Below, piece after piece: positions 60,014 to 64,000 of a DNA stretch of 64,000 nt (position 1 is the first letter of the stretch; every line of letters starts with the position of its first letter). The notes below the pieces were generated by a model that saw nothing but the letters and a program-made list of their open reading frames with translations, searched no databases and was not told where the DNA came from. The translations under genes were made by a program, and so were the position numbers. The DNA lies in NCBI RefSeq assembly GCF_004765785.1, contig NZ_ML219768.1:62001-126000 (forward strand), in the 5' to 3' direction. The DNA is from Halorussus ruber. GTDB lineage: Archaea; Halobacteriota; Halobacteria; Halobacteriales; Haladaptataceae.

Positions 60014-60592
60014 TCAGGGCGTCTCGTTCGTTTCGAGGCTGAAGTCGTCGGTCGGGTAGGCGGTACACGTCAGGATGTACCCCTTCTCGACCTCGTCGTC
60101 GCCGAGCGTCTCGTTGTTGCTGTGTCGGACGTAGTCGTGGGCGTCGCCGTCCTGCACCTTGCCACCGCACGAGAGACACTGACCCTGCCGACAGGCGTAG
60201 GGCAGGTCCCAGCCCTCGTCCTCGCCAGCTTCCAGCACGGTCTCGTTGTTGGCGACTTCGATGGTCGAACCCTCGTTGACGTACTCGATTTCGAAGTACT
60301 CGACCTCGTCGTCCGAGATGGCGGCGGGGTCGAAGCCTTCTTCCTCCTCGCCCTCGCCTTCGAGTTCACCCTCGGCACCAGCGCCGCCGACGGCGACCGC
60401 GCCGCCACCGCCGCCGATGGAGCGATTCATCGGCTCGGGGAAGTCAGTCTCCGGCACGGTCTCGGCCCGCCGTTCGAGCACCTCTTGGGAGATGTCGTCG
60501 GGGATTCGCCACTCGGTGCCGCCCGAGTAGTGAAGGGCCACCGCGATGAGGACGAGCGTCAGCCCGAGTCCCAGACCCAGTGCGTCTACCAT
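60014..60592 (-). CDS. Membrane-anchored plant-type 2Fe-2S ferredoxin
   Basis: 192 residues from the ATG at 60592 (MVDALGLGLGLTLVLIAVAL, one membrane helix). A 90-residue linker rich in Gly and Glu (GGGGGAVAVGGAGAEGELEG) leads to the ferredoxin domain: EVANNETVLEAGEDEGWDLP, then CRQGQCLSCGGK and the fourth Cys in LTCTAYPTDD. All four cluster cysteines are present. It may carry electrons near the membrane. No reductase partner is adjacent. Confidence 0.9.
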   Translation of the reverse strand: MVDALGLGLGLTLVLIAVALHYSGGTEWRIPDDISQEVLERRAETVPETDFPEPMNRSIGGGGGAVAVGGAGAEGELEGEGEEEEGFDPAAISDDEVEYFEIEYVNEGSTIEVANNETVLEAGEDEGWDLPYACRQGQCLSCGGKVQDGDAHDYVRHSNNETLGDDEVEKGYILTCTAYPTDDFSLETNETP

Positions 60593-60794
60593 GCGCGAGA
60601 CTACGGAAGGGTGGTTTAACAGCATTGTGATTGCCATCCGGAATAAGACCGATTGTGTTCGGGTCTGGGGCGGTTGGAGTGGCGAGGCAGTCGGACGAGG
60701 AATCTGTCGGGTGGTGGGTACGATTCGGTCAGTACGACCTGACGATACGACTAGACCATCTTACCCTCACCCGACCGACTCATTATTTCACCAC

Positions 60795-60900
60795 TCCGGC
60801 GCGCGCTGGCGTGACCTCGTGTCACGCCATCGTCGCGCGAGGGACGAACGACCGCGCGAAGCGCGGGAGTGAGGAGGCTGGGGAGGCGTGAGGCACGCGC
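60795..60900 (+). repeat. Family B structured repeat, copy B2
   Basis: TCCGGCGCGCGCTGGCG, hairpin GGCGTGAC-CTCGT-GTCACGCC, CATCGTCGCGCGAGGGAC, hairpin CCGCGC-GAA-GCGCGG, then GGCTGGGGAGGCGTGAGGC. Same layout as B1 with re-paired stems. It directly precedes element A7. The 60593-60794 stretch shows no gene. Confidence 0.65.
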
Positions 60901-60947
60901 TCGGTGGAACGTTCTACCGGCAAACGCCCGGCGACACGAACCCCCAC

Positions 60948-61076
60948 GGGTGGATGAAGGGGCCGCCCGGTCGCGCAACGCTTGGTCGTCTCTGCGGGCC
61001 ACTATTTCCGCGCGGGCGGCGCTGAGAGCGCGGAAATATCCCGCAGAGAGACCGCGACCGGGCGGGGGCTTCAAGA
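60948..61076 (-). repeat. Family A structured element, copy A7
   Basis: Ends GGTGGATGAAGGGGC and GGGGGCTTCAAG (the variant pair GAAG/CTTC instead of GAAAG/CTTTC, changed on both sides). Outer stem CGCCCGGTCGCG with CGCGACCGGGCG. Inner stem CTCTGCGGG with CCCGCAGAG, then TATTTCCGCGC with GCGCGGAAATA. Confidence 0.8.
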
Positions 61077-61229
61077 AGTGTTCACGGCCTCAGTTGCTGC
61101 TGAGTCAGTCATGACCTCAGTTGCTGTCGAGTCGATAACGAGGCAAACCGACCGGATGGGATTTTCCGGAGAGACCCCCGAGACGGACCGACGAAAGTTT
61201 ATCCCGAATCACGCACCAACCTCCGGTAG

Positions 61230-62069
61230 ATGACCGACGCGACCGACTACGACCCGGTTCAGTGCCCGGCGAGCGACTGCACGTACCGCGACAGGATTCG
61301 CTCGGTCGCCGGACACGTCAGCCGACGGGACGACGACGCCCACGCGTGGGACCGCCTCGGCTACGACGGTGCCCGCGACTTCGTGATGACCGAGAAGCGC
61401 CGCCAGCACGGCGGCCCCGAATCCGAGGAGACCAGCCAAAACGCGGCGTTCGAGAAGGCGAGCGGTGGCTCCGAAACTGCGGCCACCGACTCCTCGACCG
61501 CCGACGACTCCGCGACTGAGGCCGAGGAGTCCCGCTCCCCCGGCACGCCCCACGACGCGCCCGAGGTCGAGGAGTCCGACTTCGAACTCGGCTTCGAGCG
61601 CGACGCGCTGGTCCTGCTCGAACTCGCCCGGAAGTACGACCTCTCGTCGCTGGACGACCTCGGGACCGCCCAACTGGCCGACCTCTACTCCCTGCTGGCG
61701 GATTTGAAGAACTCCGCCGACGACGCGAGGAAGGAGGTCCGCGACGAACTCCTCGAACAGGTCCACGAGGACGGCACCGTCTCGGCCGATTTGGGGAGCG
61801 TGAACCGCACGACCTACCAGTACCGCCGGGTTCGAGACGAGCGAGACGTCCGCAACGCGCTGGCCGCCGCCGACGTGGACCCCGAGGAGGTCCGGAGTTT
61901 CGACAAGTCGAAGCTCAGAGACGCAATCGAGGAGTCCGACTTGGACGAGGACGCGGTGTTCGACGTCGAGGAGCGCCCGCAGATTCGCATCTCCGAGTCG
62001 AACGACGACCGCCGCAGGGAGCGGTTCGAGCGGTTGGACGACGAGATTCGGTCGCTGGCCGAGGAGTGA
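61230..62069 (+). CDS. Haloarchaeal protein with an N-terminal C2H2-like zinc finger
   Basis: 279 residues. The first 45 hold VQCPASDCTYRDRIRSVAGH and a later His in DDDAHAWDRLGYD, giving Cys-x4-Cys-x12-His plus His, like a C2H2 finger. A disordered acidic linker (about 60-115) follows, then a helical part (FERDALVLLELARKYDLSSL, YSLLADLKNSADDARKEVRD). It could bind nucleic acid or be a protein adaptor. It is the only finger protein in this window. Promoter TTTATCC is about 30 bases before the ATG. Confidence 0.72.
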   Translation: MTDATDYDPVQCPASDCTYRDRIRSVAGHVSRRDDDAHAWDRLGYDGARDFVMTEKRRQHGGPESEETSQNAAFEKASGGSETAATDSSTADDSATEAEESRSPGTPHDAPEVEESDFELGFERDALVLLELARKYDLSSLDDLGTAQLADLYSLLADLKNSADDARKEVRDELLEQVHEDGTVSADLGSVNRTTYQYRRVRDERDVRNALAAADVDPEEVRSFDKSKLRDAIEESDLDEDAVFDVEERPQIRISESNDDRRRERFERLDDEIRSLAEE

Positions 62070-62162
62070 GTGGAACTGGAAGAAATAACTACCTATGTTT
62101 TAGAAACTATTTAGTATATCTAAGCATCTTATATGTGTCTTGGTTACAGCGACGATAGTTTC

Positions 62163-62294
62163 GAAAGCCCTCGCGCGGTTCGCGGTCGCTCAGCGGGATA
62201 TTTCCGGACCTCGCTTCGCTCGGCCCGGAAATAGTGGCCCGCTGAGACGACCACGCCCTTCGGGCGCGAACCGCGCTCGCCCTTTCAGTCCGCC
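62163..62294 (+). repeat. Family A structured element, copy A8 (reference copy)
   Basis: GAAAGCCC, outer stem CGCGCGGTTCGCG with CGCGAACCGCGC, inner stem GTCGCTCAGCGGG with CCCGCTGAGACGAC (bulged A), then TATTTCCGG with CCGGAAATA across an A/GTGG loop, apex CTTCGCTC. It ends CCCTTTCAGTCCGCC, followed by one 26-bp-type unit (GTTGCTCCACCGAGCGACGT). The AT-rich 62095-62145 stretch precedes it. Confidence 0.82.
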
Positions 62295-62412
62295 GAGGAA
62301 GTCGGTTGCTCCACCGAGCGACGTGCGTGGATGGCGGCCCGTAGCTGAACACCACCCGCTCCAACTCCGAATCAACAGCTATTTGCCGAACTCGGTTCCT
62401 ACTCGTTCCGGG

Positions 62413-63714
62413 ATGTTACTTCAGGGAACGGTCGTCGCCGACGCCGGAACGGTCTACGAGGAGGGAGCGGTGGTCGTGGACGGCGACGAAATCGTCGCCG
62501 TCGGCGACCGCGAGGAGCTAATCGAGACCTATCCCGACCGCGAGCGAAAGGAGTACGACCTCCTCGCGCCGGGCGTGGTCGGCGGACACGTCCACTCGGT
62601 CCAGTCGCTCGGCCGGGGCATCGCCGACGACACGTCCCTGCTGGATTGGCTGTTCGACTACGTCCTCCCGATGGAGGCCGGACTCGACGCCGAGGGCATG
62701 CGAATCGCCGCGGAACTGGGCTACCTCGAACTCCTCGAATCGGGCGTCACGACCGCCATCGACCACCTCTCGGTCCGCCACGCCGACGAGGCCTTCGAGG
62801 CGGCGGGCGAGTTGGGCATTCGCGCCAGAATGGGCAAGGTGCTGATGGACACCGAATCGCCCGACGGACTCCTCGAAGATACGCAGGAGGGCCTGAAGGA
62901 AACCGAGCGCCTGATTCGGAGATACCACGACGCACACGGCGGGCGAATCCAGTACGCGGTCACGCCCCGCTTCGCGGTGAGTTGCACCGAGGAGTGCCTG
63001 CGAGGGTCGCGCGAACTCGCCGACGAGTACGACGGCGTGTACATTCACACCCACGCCAGCGAGAATCAGGACGAGGTCGCCACCGTCGAGGAGCGCACCG
63101 GCCGCCGGAACATCGAGTGGCTCCACGAGGTCGGCCTCACCGGCGAGGACGTGGTGCTGGCCCACTGCATCTGGACCGACGAGCAAGAACGCAAACTGCT
63201 GGCCGAGACCGGCACGCACGTCACCTACTGCCCCTCCTCGAACATGAAACTCGCCTCGGGTATCGCGCCAATCGTGGACTACGTGGACCGAGGCATCAAC
63301 GTCGCGCTGGGCAACGACGGCCCGCCCTGCAACAACACGCTCGACCCCTTCACCGAGATGCGACAGGCCAGCCTCCTCCAGAAGGTCGAGCACCTCGACC
63401 CGACCACCACGCCCGCCGAACTCGTCTTCGAGATGGCGACCGAAAACGGCGCGAAGGCCGCGGGCTTCGAGAACGTCGGGAAACTCCGGCCGGGGTGGAA
63501 GGCCGACATCGTGGGCATGACGACCGACATCACCCGCGCCACGCCCCTCCACGACGTGTTCTCGCATCTAGTCTTCTCCGCGCACGGCGACGACGTGGCG
63601 TTCACGATGGTCGACGGACAGGTGGTCTACGAGGACGGCGAGTTGCAGACCGGCGACGCCGACGCGATTCGGCGGCGAGCGCGGGAGTACGACCTGCCGG
63701 TCGAGACCGAGTAG
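62413..63714 (+). CDS. Amidohydrolase of the adenosine/S-adenosylhomocysteine/guanine deaminase group
   Basis: 433 residues from ATG 62413 (MLLQGTVVADAGTVYEEGAV). Metal site GGHVHSVQSLGRG (His-x-His), HTHASENQDEV, VLAHCIWTDEQE and GNDGPPCNNTLDPFTEMR (Asp). The Asn-Asn pair after GNDG is usual in the MtaD/DadD/TrzN group, so 5'-deoxyadenosine or S-adenosylhomocysteine deaminase is plausible. Guanine deaminase or a chlorohydrolase-like activity cannot be excluded. The first metal motif is HVHS rather than HTHL. Element A8 lies upstream. Confidence 0.88.
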   Translation: MLLQGTVVADAGTVYEEGAVVVDGDEIVAVGDREELIETYPDRERKEYDLLAPGVVGGHVHSVQSLGRGIADDTSLLDWLFDYVLPMEAGLDAEGMRIAAELGYLELLESGVTTAIDHLSVRHADEAFEAAGELGIRARMGKVLMDTESPDGLLEDTQEGLKETERLIRRYHDAHGGRIQYAVTPRFAVSCTEECLRGSRELADEYDGVYIHTHASENQDEVATVEERTGRRNIEWLHEVGLTGEDVVLAHCIWTDEQERKLLAETGTHVTYCPSSNMKLASGIAPIVDYVDRGINVALGNDGPPCNNTLDPFTEMRQASLLQKVEHLDPTTTPAELVFEMATENGAKAAGFENVGKLRPGWKADIVGMTTDITRATPLHDVFSHLVFSAHGDDVAFTMVDGQVVYEDGELQTGDADAIRRRAREYDLPVETE

Positions 63715-63725
63715 GACCCCGCCGA

Positions 63726-64000
63726 CTACGGGCCGACTCTGGCGTTCGACGCGAGGCCCGCGCTCGCTCCGACCGACTCCGGGTCGAACATGGCGTCGAA
63801 CAGCTTCTCCTCGGCGGCCCGGAGGTGCTGGAGGAAGGTCGATTGGGAGATGTCCATCAGGTCGGCGACCTCCTCGCCGGTCGTCTCCCGCGGCCAGTCG
63901 AAGTAGCCCGCGAAGTGGGCGGTCTGGAGGGCTTCGAGTTGCCGGTCGGTCAGTCGCTCTTCGACGCTCGCCCGGAACTCGCCAGCGGTCTCGGTCTCGC
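63726..64000 (-). CDS. HTH_10 (bacterioopsin-activator-type) regulator, N-terminus beyond the window
   Basis: The visible C-terminus, about 91 residues, holds the whole HTH_10 domain: ERLTDRQLEALQTAHFAGYF, DWPRETTGEEVADLMDISQS and TFLQHLRAAEEKLFDAMF. Such proteins usually carry sensor domains (PAS, GAF, bat) ahead of the HTH. Those parts, if any, are outside the window. Convergent with the amidohydrolase gene. Confidence 0.88.
   Translation of the reverse strand, partial: ETETAGEFRASVEERLTDRQLEALQTAHFAGYFDWPRETTGEEVADLMDISQSTFLQHLRAAEEKLFDAMFDPESVGASAGLASNARVGP

Overview
The window is chromosomal DNA from a haloarchaeon (class Halobacteria). Evidence: very GC-rich codon use with acidic proteins, twin-arginine lipoprotein signals, a doublet histone next to a histone-deacetylase homologue, the haloarchaeal NAD-type glucose-6-phosphate dehydrogenase, an RPA-type single-strand-binding protein, archaeal RNase P RNA, an aIF2-beta/TRAM protein and HTH_10 (bacterioopsin-activator type) regulation. 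The gene set would fit a Halorussus-like organism, but I cannot assign a genus from sequence alone.

Layout. 1-8.6 kb: oligo/dipeptide ABC importer (fused double ATPase cut by the window edge, two tandem substrate-binding paralogues, two permeases, a small membrane protein). 8.6-9.9 kb: an orphan, AT3-rich RNase-H-fold-like gene and a tiny membrane protein. 10-20 kb: housekeeping and metabolic genes (alpha/beta hydrolase, dihydroorotase, lipoate-ligase-like protein, an M23-like barrel protein, isochorismatase-like hydrolase, a frameshifted DUF4385 gene, an Hvo_1808-like surface protein, nicotinate phosphoribosyltransferase, AMMECR1). 20.3 kb: RNase P RNA. 21-28 kb: Zn/Cd-type P-ATPase, histone deacetylase, histone, RPA. 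28.9 kb: tRNA-Arg(GCG) followed by tandem copies of its own 3' end. 29-39 kb: HtpX, Azf, aIF2-beta, MptD, creatininase-family, CBS, ornithine-cyclodeaminase-family and MATE proteins.

40-54.3 kb is a complete siderophore locus: six biosynthetic genes in the order known from rhizobactin 1021 (diaminobutyrate aminotransferase, decarboxylase, NIS synthetase, acetyltransferase, N-hydroxylase, second NIS synthetase), then a MOSC protein, a minimal FAD protein and a ferri-siderophore ABC importer. Six palindromes of the form TTAGG-N4-CCTAA (one with a mismatch) sit in the control regions and should be DtxR/IdeR-type iron boxes. A MATE exporter is divergent from the biosynthetic operon across three of them and is a candidate siderophore exporter. 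54.3-58.5 kb is a small accessory patch: a frameshifted membrane protein gene, an HEPN/MNT toxin-antitoxin pair between old direct repeats, a Fic protein with a 71-bp tandem array upstream, tRNA-Arg(CCG), and a 110-bp MITE-like element. 58.4-64 kb: second MATE paralogue, membrane-anchored 2Fe-2S ferredoxin, a zinc-finger-like protein, an amidohydrolase and the edge of an HTH_10 regulator.

The most unusual signal is not a gene. At least eight intergenic sites carry copies of one structured element of about 130 bp (family A). It has constant ends and long stems whose sequences differ from copy to copy while base pairing is kept, and the same bulges and internal loops recur. One side of the element is tied to arrays of a 26-bp unit. 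Two further families of covarying hairpin repeats (B and C) lie nearby. This looks like an undescribed dispersed structured RNA or single-strand-DNA element system.
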